Both the position numbers and the translations under genes were made by a program. A stretch of 39,335 nucleotides of DNA from assembly GCA_005116745.1 (NCBI GenBank), contig SWDS01000004.1:1-39335 (forward strand). The letters are read 5' to 3'. Origin of the DNA: Nitrospira sp. GTDB lineage: Bacteria; Nitrospirota; Nitrospiria; Nitrospirales; Nitrospiraceae. Below the pieces are notes generated by a model. The model did not search any database. It was given only the letters and a program-made list of their open reading frames with translations, and was not told where the DNA came from. Of the stretch, positions 1 through 7,438 are shown one piece after another. Every line of letters begins with the position of its first letter. The first letter of the stretch is position 1.

Positions 1-71
1 CTACGCGCAGTGGCGCCTTCATTCACCCGTTGCACTTGGAACTTGAAACCGCCCTCCCATTGAAGATCCAA
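1..71 (-). CDS. Possible 5' end of an unrecognised gene (partial)
   Basis: After the sigma-factor stop, the minus strand stays open to the window edge from a TTG at 71-69. The first residues read roughly LDLQWEGGFKFQVQR. The alternating pattern with WEGG is reminiscent of the start of OsmC-type proteins, but only 23 codons are visible, there is no ATG and no clear ribosome binding site. Same strand and only 7 bp beyond the sigma gene, so it could be a fourth gene of that operon. Confidence 0.22.
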   Translation of the reverse strand, partial: MDLQWEGGFKFQVQRVNEGATAR

Positions 72-78
72 ACTATGC

Positions 79-1338
79 TTATGCCCTAGACTGTATTTCT
101 GCGAGCCGCTTCTCCAGAAACCGTCGTTCCGGCTCTTGTTTCGCGAGAGCAAGCGCACGTTCGTATGAGGCACGGGCATCGGCCTTCCTATCCAGACGAC
201 GACAGAAATCAGCCCGTGTCGCGTGTGCCAGATGATACTGGGCCAACTCACCGCGCTCCAGAAGCGCATCGACCAACGCCAAGCCTTTGGCTGGTCCATC
301 GCGCATCGCAACCGCGACCGCCCGGTTCAACTCGATGATGGGCGAAGGTTCCGTTCGCAACAGGAGATCGTACAAGGCGACAATCTGTGCCCAGTCCGTT
401 TCTCCTGCGCTGGGAGCTTCTGCATGGACAGCGGCGATGGCGGCCTGCAAAGTATAGGGGCCGATGCGTTTTGATGCGAGTGCCCGTTCGACGAGGGTGA
501 TACCTTCTTTAATAAGATCGTGGTTCCACAATGACCGGTCCTGTTGCTCTAACAGCACGAGATCACCGCTGGCCGAGGTTCGCGCCGCTCTTCGCGATTC
601 GTGCAAGAGCATCAACGCGAGCAGTCCCATGACTTCTGAGTCAGAGAGCAATTGTAAGAGGAGTCTCCCCAGCCTAATTGCTTCACTGGAGAGATCCGCT
701 CTGGTGAGCGATGGGCCGAATGATGCTGAGTACCCTTCATTGAACACCAAATACACCACGCGCAAGACAGCCTCAATGCGTTCCGGCAACTCTGATGGTG
801 GAGGAACCTCGTAGGGGATGCGCGCATCGCGGATCTTCGCTTTGGCACGGACAATTCGTTGCGCAATCGTTGTTGGTTTGGTGAGGAAGGCACGGGCGAT
901 TTCCTCCGTTGTCAGATTACAGACCTCGCGCAGCGTCATGGGGAGTTGTGCGTCCTGTGAGAGGGCCGGATGGCAACAGGTGAAGATCAGGCGCAGGCGG
1001 TCATCCTCGATGGGCTCGTCTGTCTGTTCCAATGGATCGCTGGTGGTGGTCTCGATGTGTTTGGCGAGTTCGTTCAACGATGCATCATAGCGAGCGCGTC
1101 GTCTCATGCCGTCGATGGCCTTGAACCGTCCGGTGGAGACGAGCCAGGCCAGGGGATTGGCCGGGATGCCGTCGTGTGGCCATTGCTCCAGCGCAACCGC
1201 GAAGGCTTCCTGTAAGGCCTCCTCAGCTGCATCGAAATCACCGAGCAGCCGGATCAACGTGGCAAGCACCTGCCGCGATTCAGACTGGAAGACCTCGTCA
1301 ATCTTGACGCGGGCTCTTGTTGATGTGTCGTCATTCAT
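79..1338 (-). CDS. ECF sigma factor with C-terminal extension (ECF42 / DUF6596 type)
   Basis: RNA polymerase sigma factor that would redirect transcription to a small stress regulon. The N-terminal ~170 residues hold sigma region 2 (LIRLLGDFDAAEEALQEAF, then NPLAWLVSTGRFKAID) and region 4 (PMTLREVCNLTTEEIARAFL). After this comes the family-typical segment DDRLRLIFTCCHPAL between the two regions and a ~200-residue C-terminal extension beginning with RVVYLVFNEGYSAS and ending in TPR-like helices. At 419 aa it is about twice a plain ECF factor, as expected for ECF42. It is the last gene of a minus-strand operon, 7 bp after a YCII/DGPF gene, so it is probably translationally coupled; its ATG has no good Shine-Dalgarno of its own. 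ECF42 factors are known to sit beside DGPF-domain proteins and have no classical anti-sigma factor; none is seen here. Family assignment is firm; the inducing signal is unknown. Confidence 0.93.
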   Translation of the reverse strand: MNDDTSTRARVKIDEVFQSESRQVLATLIRLLGDFDAAEEALQEAFAVALEQWPHDGIPANPLAWLVSTGRFKAIDGMRRRARYDASLNELAKHIETTTSDPLEQTDEPIEDDRLRLIFTCCHPALSQDAQLPMTLREVCNLTTEEIARAFLTKPTTIAQRIVRAKAKIRDARIPYEVPPPSELPERIEAVLRVVYLVFNEGYSASFGPSLTRADLSSEAIRLGRLLLQLLSDSEVMGLLALMLLHESRRAARTSASGDLVLLEQQDRSLWNHDLIKEGITLVERALASKRIGPYTLQAAIAAVHAEAPSAGETDWAQIVALYDLLLRTEPSPIIELNRAVAVAMRDGPAKGLALVDALLERGELAQYHLAHATRADFCRRLDRKADARASYERALALAKQEPERRFLEKRLAEIQSRA

Positions 1339-1345
1339 ACGACCG

Positions 1346-1705
1346 TTAGTCTGCGCACCCCAATTCCTTCATTGGACGGACTTCCACGCTGCCGAAGCGA
1401 GCAACTGGAAAATGGGCAGCGATACGGATCGCATCATTTAGGTCCGGGACATCGATCATGAGAAACCCGCCTAACTGTTCCTTCGTCTCGGCAAAGGGCC
1501 CATCGGTAGTCGATGTCTTGCCTTCTCGGACTCGTATGGTCGTGGCTGTCTCCACTGGGTGTAGGGGGGAGGCGGCAAGCAACTGGCCAGCTTTCTGTAA
1601 CTTCCCGCAGTAGGACATCGCTTCATCCGAGATCGCACGCCGCTCATGGCTTGGAAATCCATTCAAGATTTTTTCTTCGAGATACACGAGGCAGAGATAT
1701 TTCAT
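1346..1705 (-). CDS. YCII-related (DGPF-domain) protein
   Basis: Small ferredoxin-fold protein of about 119 aa. It starts MKYLCLVYLEE and carries the signature TDGPFAETKEQLGGF in the middle, followed by the IRIAAHFPVARFGSVEVRP tail usual for the family. The in-frame extension further upstream is rejected: the ATG at 1705 has AGAGG four bases before it and matches family starts. It lies between a VOC gene (48 bp upstream) and the ECF42 sigma gene (7 bp downstream). DGPF proteins are the standard genomic partners, and often the targets, of ECF42 sigma factors. Its biochemical activity is not established. Confidence 0.9.
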   Translation of the reverse strand: MKYLCLVYLEEKILNGFPSHERRAISDEAMSYCGKLQKAGQLLAASPLHPVETATTIRVREGKTSTTDGPFAETKEQLGGFLMIDVPDLNDAIRIAAHFPVARFGSVEVRPMKELGCAD

Positions 1706-1753
1706 ATGGCCTCTAGGGCGATGGGTGTATATGAGGTAAATCAATGCTTCCAG

Positions 1754-2167
1754 TTACTTGGCTCGTTCGTTCGGTTCCCATAGCGCAAAGACGTTTTCTT
1801 CCTGATCCGCACAAATTGCGAAATAACCCATCTCCGGCACTGCCGTTTTCCCCGTGCAGACGGTTCCTCCTAGTTTCTTAACCTTGGCCATGGCCTTGTC
1901 GACCGACGGCACGGATACATAGACGGTGATGGTCTGCTTCGGATGCATGCGTGGGAAAACCCCTCCGTCCGGTGAAGCATCTTTCCCGCCGGTGTCGATA
2001 TGCCAATAGTTCTGTACGGCAGCCGGTAGTTTGGCAAACTTCCAACCGAACAACGACCCGTAGAATTTCTTCGCCCGTCCCAAATCATCGGCGGGTACTT
2101 CGAACCAGCAGATACTTGCCGGAATTTTCGAGTTCTTCGCTTTGCGTTTCTGTACGTTCTTTGCCAT
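1754..2167 (-). CDS. VOC-family (glyoxalase/bleomycin-resistance fold) protein
   Basis: A 137-aa protein with one vicinal-oxygen-chelate unit pair. After a basic N-terminus the core begins with PASICWFEVPADDLGRAKKFYGSLFGW, the classic VOC opening, and closes with GYFAICADQEENVFALWEP. The start is secure: AGGAGGGG lies four bases before the ATG. It is the first gene of the VOC-YCII-sigma operon. VOC proteins may be metal-dependent lyases, dioxygenases or drug-binding proteins; no substrate can be read here. Its presence with DGPF and ECF42 genes suggests the three form one stress-response unit. Confidence 0.88.
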   Translation of the reverse strand: MAKNVQKRKAKNSKIPASICWFEVPADDLGRAKKFYGSLFGWKFAKLPAAVQNYWHIDTGGKDASPDGGVFPRMHPKQTITVYVSVPSVDKAMAKVKKLGGTVCTGKTAVPEMGYFAICADQEENVFALWEPNERAK

Positions 2168-2347
2168 ATTGCCCCTCCTGTCAGTGATGTAAACATTGTG
2201 GTCGTAGCGTATAGCATTTTGCAGAAGCTGGCATCGCTGTGCTCGTCCGGGCCATACGCTATAGGCTAGTGGCCATCGGCTGCCTCCCTAAGATAGTCGT
2301 CCGAACCGGTCAAAATCGACATCGAGCTGTTGTTCGCCAGGACTGGC

Positions 2348-2458
2348 TTGAACTACACGTGTAAGTGCCTGATATTCTTCGTGGGCATCGTCCTTTTAGT
2401 CGGTTGCGCTGATAATCCATGTGGGGCCAGTCTCATCTCATGCCGAAGAGATGTGTAA
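2348..2458 (+). CDS. Candidate 36-aa cysteine-rich lipoprotein
   Basis: In the otherwise empty 2168-2541 interval, a plus-strand frame starting at TTG 2348 encodes a short basic start, a hydrophobic run (LIFFVGIVLLVG) and a lipobox LVGC at residue 20. It ends with a 16-residue tail containing two more cysteines (ADNPCGASLISCRRDV). AGGA precedes the TTG by five to six bases. The organisation is that of a tiny lipoprotein of entericidin-like design. There is no ATG and the frame is short, so this is a candidate only. The remaining intergenic bases on either side show no other coding or RNA signal. Confidence 0.38.
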   Translation: MNYTCKCLIFFVGIVLLVGCADNPCGASLISCRRDV

Positions 2459-2541
2459 GAAATTCATGCGGTGACCGACAACCACTATCAACATTGCACT
2501 CGATCCGAGACTCGGATTAGCATGACCGACCCATCGTTATC

Positions 2542-3174
2542 ATGGCATTAGATCGCTCACAAGAATCTTCCACCGATATGGACGATGTCTCTCGGGTCAA
2601 CTCACGGTACTGGATCGACGAACACGGAGACTATTTGTACCGGTTCGCCCTCGTGCGTGTCCGCGATTCAACGGTGGCTGAAGATCTGGTTCAGGAGACA
2701 TTTCTTGCCGCTCTTCAGGGGACCCATCGTGAGAGTGGCCCGACGGCTGAGCGTCGCTGGATGGTGGGCATCATCAAACACAAGATCGTCGACTATTTTC
2801 GTCGAATCGTTCGTGAGCCGTTGCGCGAGGGCGATCCCTCCGACATTCCCTCTGGCGACGACGATTTCGTGGTGGACGGTCATTGGAAGCCGGAGGCTGG
2901 GGCCGGTTCGAGCTGGCCGGAGAATCCCGATGGATTGCTCGAGCGGAAGCAATTTTGGGACGCCTTGGCCAGCTGTCTCGACAAGCTGCCGTCCCGCACG
3001 GCGCAAGTCTTCACCCTCCGCGAGGTGGACGAGATGGAAACGGACGAGATCTGCCGACTGTTACACCTGACTCAAACGAACCTCGGCGTGATGCTGCACC
3101 GCGCGCGAAAACAGCTTCGCAACTGTTTGTCTGTTCGATACTTCGGTCAGACCGGAGAGGGAGCACGTCCATGA
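2542..3174 (+). CDS. ECF-type RNA polymerase sigma factor (RpoE-like)
   Basis: A 210-aa sigma-70 family protein. Region 2 is visible in HGDYLYRFALVRVRDSTVAEDLVQETFLAAL, and the region 2.4-like helix in MVGIIKHKIVDYFRR. An acidic linker (DDDFVVDGHWKPE) follows, then region 4 (LPSRTAQVFTLREVDEMETDEICRLLHLTQTNLGVMLHRARKQLR). The stop overlaps the ATG of a zinc-binding anti-sigma gene by four bases (ATGA), a typical sigma/anti-sigma arrangement. No strong Shine-Dalgarno precedes the ATG at 2542; a second ATG at 2578 is an alternative start. The secreted YHS gene 120 bp further on may be part of its regulon, but this is inference. Confidence 0.92.
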   Translation: MALDRSQESSTDMDDVSRVNSRYWIDEHGDYLYRFALVRVRDSTVAEDLVQETFLAALQGTHRESGPTAERRWMVGIIKHKIVDYFRRIVREPLREGDPSDIPSGDDDFVVDGHWKPEAGAGSSWPENPDGLLERKQFWDALASCLDKLPSRTAQVFTLREVDEMETDEICRLLHLTQTNLGVMLHRARKQLRNCLSVRYFGQTGEGARP

Positions 3175-3446
3175 ATTGGTTTCCACCTCTCGCCTCGACC
3201 TGCCAGGAGATGGCTCGATTGCTCTCCGACGCCATGGACCATCGGTTGCCGTGGCACGCGCGGATACGGATGCATGTCCATCTTGGGATGTGTCAGGTCT
3301 GCAAGAGCTATCAGCGCCAGCTGGTACTTCTTCGCCATCTCCTGCGACGCACGCCACACAGCGAGGCAGAGCCGACAGTACAGCCCCAGCTGTCGGCTGA
3401 AGCCAAAGAGCGCATCCGCCGGGCCCTCGACTCGTCCCATTCATAA
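3171..3446 (+). CDS. Zinc-finger anti-sigma factor (zf-HC2 type), soluble
   Basis: A 91-aa protein whose ATG overlaps the sigma-factor stop codon. It contains the ZAS motif HLGMCQVC (His-x3-Cys-x2-Cys) near residues 37-44, preceded by an N-terminal Cys in STCQEMARLLSDAMD and a helix of the usual spacing. There is no transmembrane segment, so it is probably a cytoplasmic, possibly redox- or zinc-responsive anti-sigma factor that holds the upstream ECF sigma. The same frame is open much further upstream, but the coupled ATG at 3171 is clearly the start. Confidence 0.85.
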   Translation: MNWFPPLASTCQEMARLLSDAMDHRLPWHARIRMHVHLGMCQVCKSYQRQLVLLRHLLRRTPHSEAEPTVQPQLSAEAKERIRRALDSSHS

Positions 3447-3568
3447 CGCAGTTCTCTTAGCATCACTGTCGTCGTTCAGAAATTGGTGTGCCGTTCTCCG
3501 TAATAAATGGGGCGCCTGCACGACAAGCCATTAAGCGTTTCTCACATCAATTCACAAGGAGGCAACTC

Positions 3569-4030
3569 ATGCAGAGGTTCACAAGACAGATTCTTCTCAG
3601 CCTTATGCTGGTCCTCGGCCTTGGCGCTGGTCAGTCCTTCGCCGCTGACGTACGACACAGCACCCCGGGCTTGAGTGGGTACGACCCGGTCGCCTACTTT
3701 ACTGACGGTAAGGCGGTGAGGGGCTCGGGGTATCACGTGATGGAGCATGACGGCGTCACCTATACCTTTGCCCGTGAAGAACATCAGAAGATGTTTGCGG
3801 AAAACCCCGGCAAGTATCTACCGGCCTTCGGGGGCTACTGTGCCTATGGCGTGGCCGTTGGCAAGAAGTTTGTCTCTGATCCGGAGGTCTGGAAGATTGT
3901 GGAGGGGGTGCTCTACCTAAACTTGGATAAGGGGATTCAAGGCCAGTGGGAAAAAGACATTTCTGGCCATATCAAGAAGGCGAATACCAATTGGACGCAG
4001 ATTCAAGAGAAAAGTCCAAGAGGACTCTAA
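3569..4030 (+). CDS. Exported YHS-domain protein
   Basis: A 153-aa protein with a cleavable signal peptide (basic MQRFTRQ, then LLSLMLVLGLGAGQSFA, likely cut before ADV). The mature part has the YHS signature: GLSGYDPVAYFTDGKAVRG, TYTFAREEHQKMFAENPGKYLPAFGGYCAYGVAVGKK. This is the family often catalogued as YHS-domain (seleno)protein; the position that can be selenocysteine is a plain Cys here (GGYC). YHS domains are associated with metal binding, but the role of this periplasmic type is unproven. AGGAGG lies seven bases before the ATG at 3569, which beats an in-frame upstream ATG. Confidence 0.9.
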   Translation: MQRFTRQILLSLMLVLGLGAGQSFAADVRHSTPGLSGYDPVAYFTDGKAVRGSGYHVMEHDGVTYTFAREEHQKMFAENPGKYLPAFGGYCAYGVAVGKKFVSDPEVWKIVEGVLYLNLDKGIQGQWEKDISGHIKKANTNWTQIQEKSPRGL

Positions 4031-4039
4031 GCTCAGCAT

Positions 4040-4075
4040 GATCGGCCCGCCGCATGGTTGTGCCGCGGGCCGATC
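4040..4075 (+). terminator. Hairpin after the YHS gene
   Basis: Ten bases after the YHS stop, GATCGGCCCGC (4040-4050) pairs perfectly with GCGGGCCGATC (4065-4075) around a 14-base loop. The stem is strong and GC-rich, but there is no T-run after it, so termination is likely but not certain. Confidence 0.6.
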
Positions 4076-4199
4076 GGTTGAATCGAGCCAGACAGGTTAG
4101 GAGTGTAAGTCGACGTATCGAAATGGGATATAGCTGGCGGTGTCCCGGCAGGCCTGAACTAAGACGACTCATTCATTCATCACACGAAGGAGATTGCAC

Positions 4200-4505
4200 A
4201 TGTATGAAATGACGAACATCAAGAAACTACCGAAGCTTGGGTCTAAAGCCAGCGAAGCGTGGCAAACCTTTGTCGCGTTCGACAAGGCGGCGCTAGCTGA
4301 TGGCGCCATTCCTAAGAAGTACAAGGAGCTCATGGCCATTGCCGTCGCCTTGACCACCCAGTGCCCCTATTGCATCGAGATCCATGCTGATGCGGCCCGC
4401 AAGGCTGGAGCGAGTGAGGAGGAGCTGGCTGAAACCGGTTTTGTCGCGGCAGCCTTGAGAGCCGGTGCCGCCGTGACGCACGCGACTCATCTGATCAAGG
4501 ATTGA
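4200..4505 (+). CDS. Carboxymuconolactone decarboxylase-family (AhpD-like) protein
   Basis: A 101-aa all-helical protein of the CMD/AhpD superfamily. The redox/catalytic motif is CPYCIEIH (Cys-x2-Cys-x3-His) within ELMAIAVALTTQCPYCIEIHAD, followed by the usual AGASEEELAETGFVAAALRAGAAV. These residues match the AhpD-type alkylhydroperoxidase active site, so a peroxide-reducing or disulfide-reductase activity is plausible. The ATG at 4200 has AAGGAG eight bases before it; a TTG six bases upstream is less likely. It follows the YHS gene on the same strand but behind the hairpin, so it is probably its own transcript. Confidence 0.9.
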   Translation: MYEMTNIKKLPKLGSKASEAWQTFVAFDKAALADGAIPKKYKELMAIAVALTTQCPYCIEIHADAARKAGASEEELAETGFVAAALRAGAAVTHATHLIKD

Positions 4506-4514
4506 GGGGTGACG

Positions 4515-4540
4515 CTGAGGAGGCGGGGAAGCCTCCTCGG
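4515..4540 (+). terminator. Hairpin after the AhpD-like gene
   Basis: GAGGAGGC (4517-4524) pairs with GCCTCCTC (4531-4538) around GGGGAA, extendable by two weaker pairs. It lies ten bases after the stop. There is no long T-run, so factor-independent termination is only probable. Confidence 0.55.
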
Positions 4541-4640
4541 CGGTCCGTCTTCGTGAAAATCTGGACGTGCTGGCTGTCGACGACATCGTCATCGTTCAGA
4601 AGTCGATAGCCGGCAGCTTCCATTTGGTGCTGGACCTCTC
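4541..4640 (-). pseudogene. Remnant: 3' end of a SAM methyltransferase gene
   Basis: About 90-100 bases here are a diverged copy of the 3' end of the intact methyltransferase gene at 14366-14995. Read on the minus strand, the fragment gives MEAAGYRLLNDDDVVDSQH and then VQIFTKTDR, against MEAAGYQLLNDYDVVDSQH and FQIFAKAER in the intact gene. The normal stop codon is lost and nothing recognisable of the upstream domain remains. It is a decayed paralogue or duplication relic between the AhpD-like gene and the DUF2630 gene. Confidence 0.75.
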
Positions 4641-4750
4641 GCAGCGCGCCGGGGAATACACGTTGGCTAGAACATCAGTTGACCGCAGTTTCGGGTGAGC
4701 GTAACATCACAACGTGACGGTTCCGATCACGTTGCGTTGGAGGATTCAGG

Positions 4751-4996
4751 ATGGACGATCAAGTCGAAGATCAGCCGGTCCTCAATCATATTCAACGCCT
4801 TGTTGCAGAAGAACATCGTTTACACGAGCAAAGGGCACATCCCAAAGCCGATCGCAAGCGGCTCGAGCAAGTTCAGGTTGAGCTCGATCAGTGCTGGGAC
4901 CTCTTGCGCCAGCGACGCGCCCTTCGTGAGGTCGGCCTTGACCCGAACGACGCGGAAGTTCGCCCGCCACAGGTTGTTGAAAATTATGAGCCGTAG
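4751..4996 (+). CDS. DUF2630 family protein
   Basis: An 81-aa charged, helical protein. It shows the whole DUF2630 pattern: MDDQ start, VLNHIQRLVAEEHRLHEQ, then LEQVQVELDQCWDLLRQRRALREVGLDPNDAEVRP. GGAGG stands seven bases before the ATG, supporting expression. Function of the family is unknown. It is the gene immediately upstream (104 bp) of the glutamine synthetase gene on the same strand; whether they are cotranscribed is not clear. Confidence 0.85.
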   Translation: MDDQVEDQPVLNHIQRLVAEEHRLHEQRAHPKADRKRLEQVQVELDQCWDLLRQRRALREVGLDPNDAEVRPPQVVENYEP

Positions 4997-5100
4997 AGAT
5001 AGAGATGGGGTGAGCACGAACCAAGCACGCTCGACCGACATGCGCTACGAAATGGGTTTCGGCGCTGGTGTATTTCCGGAAATTCAGAAGGATCATATTC

Positions 5101-6546
5101 ATGAAGACCATGGCTAAACGTACATCCGATGACCTAAAGAGTTTCCTTGAGATGCCGTATGACGAGCTCGAAGCAATGAATCTCAAGGCAATGCAGCGTG
5201 CTGAGACGGCCGGAGCCAAAGAGCTGGAAGAGGAATATACCTCGTGGCTTAAGAAGGAAAAGCACATCAAGGCCGTGACCTTATGCTTCTCCGATATCGA
5301 AGGCCGACTGCATATGCTCGATTACGACAAGAAGTACCTGCTGGAGTCGTTGGGCAATCTGACCTTTGATGGGTCGTCCATCCGTGGGTTCACACCACAA
5401 CATGAGTCGGACCTGCGTCTTGCCGTCGACTGGTCCTCCATCCGATATCTTCCGGCCGATGTGATTGGCGCAGGGAAGGTGATTTTCTTTGCGTCTGTGT
5501 TGAATAGCGATCGGACGCCGTATCACAGCGACTTCCGCGGGATGTTGAAATCCTATACGGAGGGCCTCAGGAAGAAGGGTATTACAGCGAACGCTGCCAG
5601 TGAAATTGAAGGCTTCCTTGTGGCAGGGCAGAATGCCGAGCAACGGTACGGTGAGAACGGGTTTACGCTCATCTCAACGGGTGGGTACTATCACTCACTC
5701 CCGCTGGACACGCTCCGTCAGTTTATTGATAAGTCGGCGGAGGCACAGCGCGCCCTGGGCTTCAAGAATGAAAAAGATCATCCAGAGGTCGCGCCGTCAC
5801 AGTTCGAAATGAACTTTTCCTATGCCGATGTGGTGCGCGCTGCGGATCACGTGCAGTTGTACAAGCTGATCTGCCGCCAGGTGGCTCGATCCATGGGGCA
5901 CACGGCGACGTTCCTTCCAAAGCCATTCGTCGGGATCAATGGATCCGGCATGCACACCAACTTTTCGCTGAGCAAGAATGGTAAGAATATTTTTCACGAC
6001 GTGAAGGGGAAAAATGGGCTTTCCGATGTGGCCTGGGACTTCATTCTCAAACTCTTGAATCATGCGCCAGAGATCTGCCTGGTGTTTAACCCGTCGGTGA
6101 ATGCGTACCGCCGCCTCGATCCGCACTTTGAAGCACCGAACCAGATCAAGGTCTCAGCGATCGATCGCGGCTCCATGATCCGCATTCCGATGGCGAATCA
6201 AAAGACGGCCCGTATCGAATTGCGTTCGGTCGCTCCTGATGCGAATCCCTACCTTGTGCTGTACACGATGCTCAAGACTGGCTTTGAAGGGGAGCGCTTG
6301 GAGAAGCAAGAAACAGCAGGCGACCGCGCACGATTCCTTCCGAGTAGCATCAATGACGCTATCGTGCTGTTTAATGAGTCGAAGTTTATCACCGACATTC
6401 TTGGCGAGGACAGCAAACAGAAATATTCCAGCTTCAAGCAGTTAGTGGCAGATCGATCCCCGAAAGAACTTGGTACGATCGTGAAGGCTTCTGAAGTGCT
6501 CTTTCATCACGAAGTTTCCAATCAAATGCTCTGGAATCAGTTCTAG
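5101..6546 (+). CDS. glnA: Glutamine synthetase, class I type
   Basis: Cytoplasmic ATP-dependent ligase that joins ammonia to glutamate. The 481-aa protein has an N-terminal beta-grasp segment with NLTFDGSSIRGF (around 87-97). The catalytic barrel has metal/substrate motifs ASEIEGFL, HPEVAPSQFEMNF, FVGINGSGMHTNFSL, NPSVNAYRRL and ARIELRSVAPDANPYLVL. The adenylylation loop of enterobacterial GSI (NLYDLPPEE type) is not found in the C-terminal part, so control by the adenylylation cascade seems unlikely; feedback or transcriptional control is more probable. AGAAGGA eight bases before ATG 5101 decides the start over an in-frame upstream codon. It is a variant GSI and may not be the only GS of the genome. 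Confidence 0.93.
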   Translation: MKTMAKRTSDDLKSFLEMPYDELEAMNLKAMQRAETAGAKELEEEYTSWLKKEKHIKAVTLCFSDIEGRLHMLDYDKKYLLESLGNLTFDGSSIRGFTPQHESDLRLAVDWSSIRYLPADVIGAGKVIFFASVLNSDRTPYHSDFRGMLKSYTEGLRKKGITANAASEIEGFLVAGQNAEQRYGENGFTLISTGGYYHSLPLDTLRQFIDKSAEAQRALGFKNEKDHPEVAPSQFEMNFSYADVVRAADHVQLYKLICRQVARSMGHTATFLPKPFVGINGSGMHTNFSLSKNGKNIFHDVKGKNGLSDVAWDFILKLLNHAPEICLVFNPSVNAYRRLDPHFEAPNQIKVSAIDRGSMIRIPMANQKTARIELRSVAPDANPYLVLYTMLKTGFEGERLEKQETAGDRARFLPSSINDAIVLFNESKFITDILGEDSKQKYSSFKQLVADRSPKELGTIVKASEVLFHHEVSNQMLWNQF

Positions 6547-6590
6547 TCAACGTTGGATCCACTTTAGCGATCAACTCGCTTTTCTTCAGG

Positions 6591-6704
6591 TCACGCCGGG
6601 CGACTCCCAAATCTGAACCTCAGGATCTCTTCGCCCGGCAGATCAAAGATGACGCGGACTGCTTTATTCTCAGGACAACGCACGAGTACCGTGGCGGCAT
6701 TCAT
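6591..6704 (-). CDS. Small 37-aa protein at the end of the PDH/lipoate operon
   Basis: Thirteen bases after the lipoate-ligase stop there is an ATG at 6704 with AGGAG seven bases upstream. The frame encodes 37 residues beginning MNAATVLVRCPENKAVRV, with FDLPGEEILRFRFGSRPA at the end, and stops at 6591. The amino-acid composition looks protein-like and the ribosome binding site is good, so it is probably expressed as the last gene of the minus-strand operon. I do not recognise a family; one cysteine, no signal peptide, no membrane segment. Confidence 0.5.
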   Translation of the reverse strand: MNAATVLVRCPENKAVRVIFDLPGEEILRFRFGSRPA

Positions 6705-6717
6705 GATCCTGCTCCTG

Positions 6718-7437
6718 TTACGGGTCTTCCAGGCTCCGTGTGAGCACGGTCGCGATGGTGCGCGGCATGCGGACTTTGGGCCATTCATGGTCCATCGGCA
6801 TGGCGTTCCATGCGGAGGCAATGGCTTGTTTCATGGCCTGAGGCGGAGCATTGAGTGTCCGCAAAAACATCCTGTGAGGTCGGTCCGAACGGTAGTCCGG
6901 TTGTCGCAAGGGGTGCTTGAGATACCGTGCGACAAGATCGGCCCTCATGCCATGCAGAATGGTCCCGTGAAAGAGCAGTGCGTGCCTGGTTCGTCGTTGC
7001 GCGTTGCCGGAAATCTTCCTGTCGCCGATTGCGAGGTCGCTAATCCCTCGAAAGCTCGTGGTCGGCTCCCATTGACGAAGCGCTACGGCTATCCGTTCCA
7101 GAATAAATCGATTGGTAGTGCGAATGCTCGCGAGGTCGGGATGCCAATCGAGCGGCAGCACAACGGCATAGGAGAGACAACCTGGGCCCTGCAAGACGGT
7201 CCCGCCGCCGCTTGCGCGTCGCAGGATAGGCAGGCCGTCTTTTTCGCAGGTGGTAAGATCGACATCGTCGGCCACGCGAGAGGCGCGACCTAACACGACG
7301 AACGGACGATCGCTCTCCCAAAATCGAAGCATAGGAGCTCCACCCCGCTCATCCAATTCTTCCAATAATACTTCATCCAGCGCAAGATTCTCGGCGGGAA
7401 AAGGGAGGGTCAGATCGAGCAACCGGAACGTGCGCAT
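6718..7437 (-). CDS. Lipoate-protein ligase A / lipoyl(octanoyl)transferase family protein
   Basis: A 239-aa BPL/LPL-fold enzyme that would attach lipoate or octanoate to the lipoyl lysine of E2 proteins. Motifs: FVVLGRASRVADDVDL, the lipoyl-AMP loop LRRASGGGTVLQGPGCLSYAV, and GDRKISGNAQRR with the conserved lysine. It lacks the small C-terminal accessory domain of E. coli LplA, so it could be a LipM-like octanoyltransferase or a two-part ligase. The ATG at 7437 comes one base after the lpd stop, implying coupled translation. Position at the end of the pyruvate dehydrogenase operon fits a dedicated role in lipoylating the E2 encoded two genes upstream. Confidence 0.87.
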   Translation of the reverse strand: MRTFRLLDLTLPFPAENLALDEVLLEELDERGGAPMLRFWESDRPFVVLGRASRVADDVDLTTCEKDGLPILRRASGGGTVLQGPGCLSYAVVLPLDWHPDLASIRTTNRFILERIAVALRQWEPTTSFRGISDLAIGDRKISGNAQRRTRHALLFHGTILHGMRADLVARYLKHPLRQPDYRSDRPHRMFLRTLNAPPQAMKQAIASAWNAMPMDHEWPKVRMPRTIATVLTRSLEDP

Positions 7438-7438
7438 G

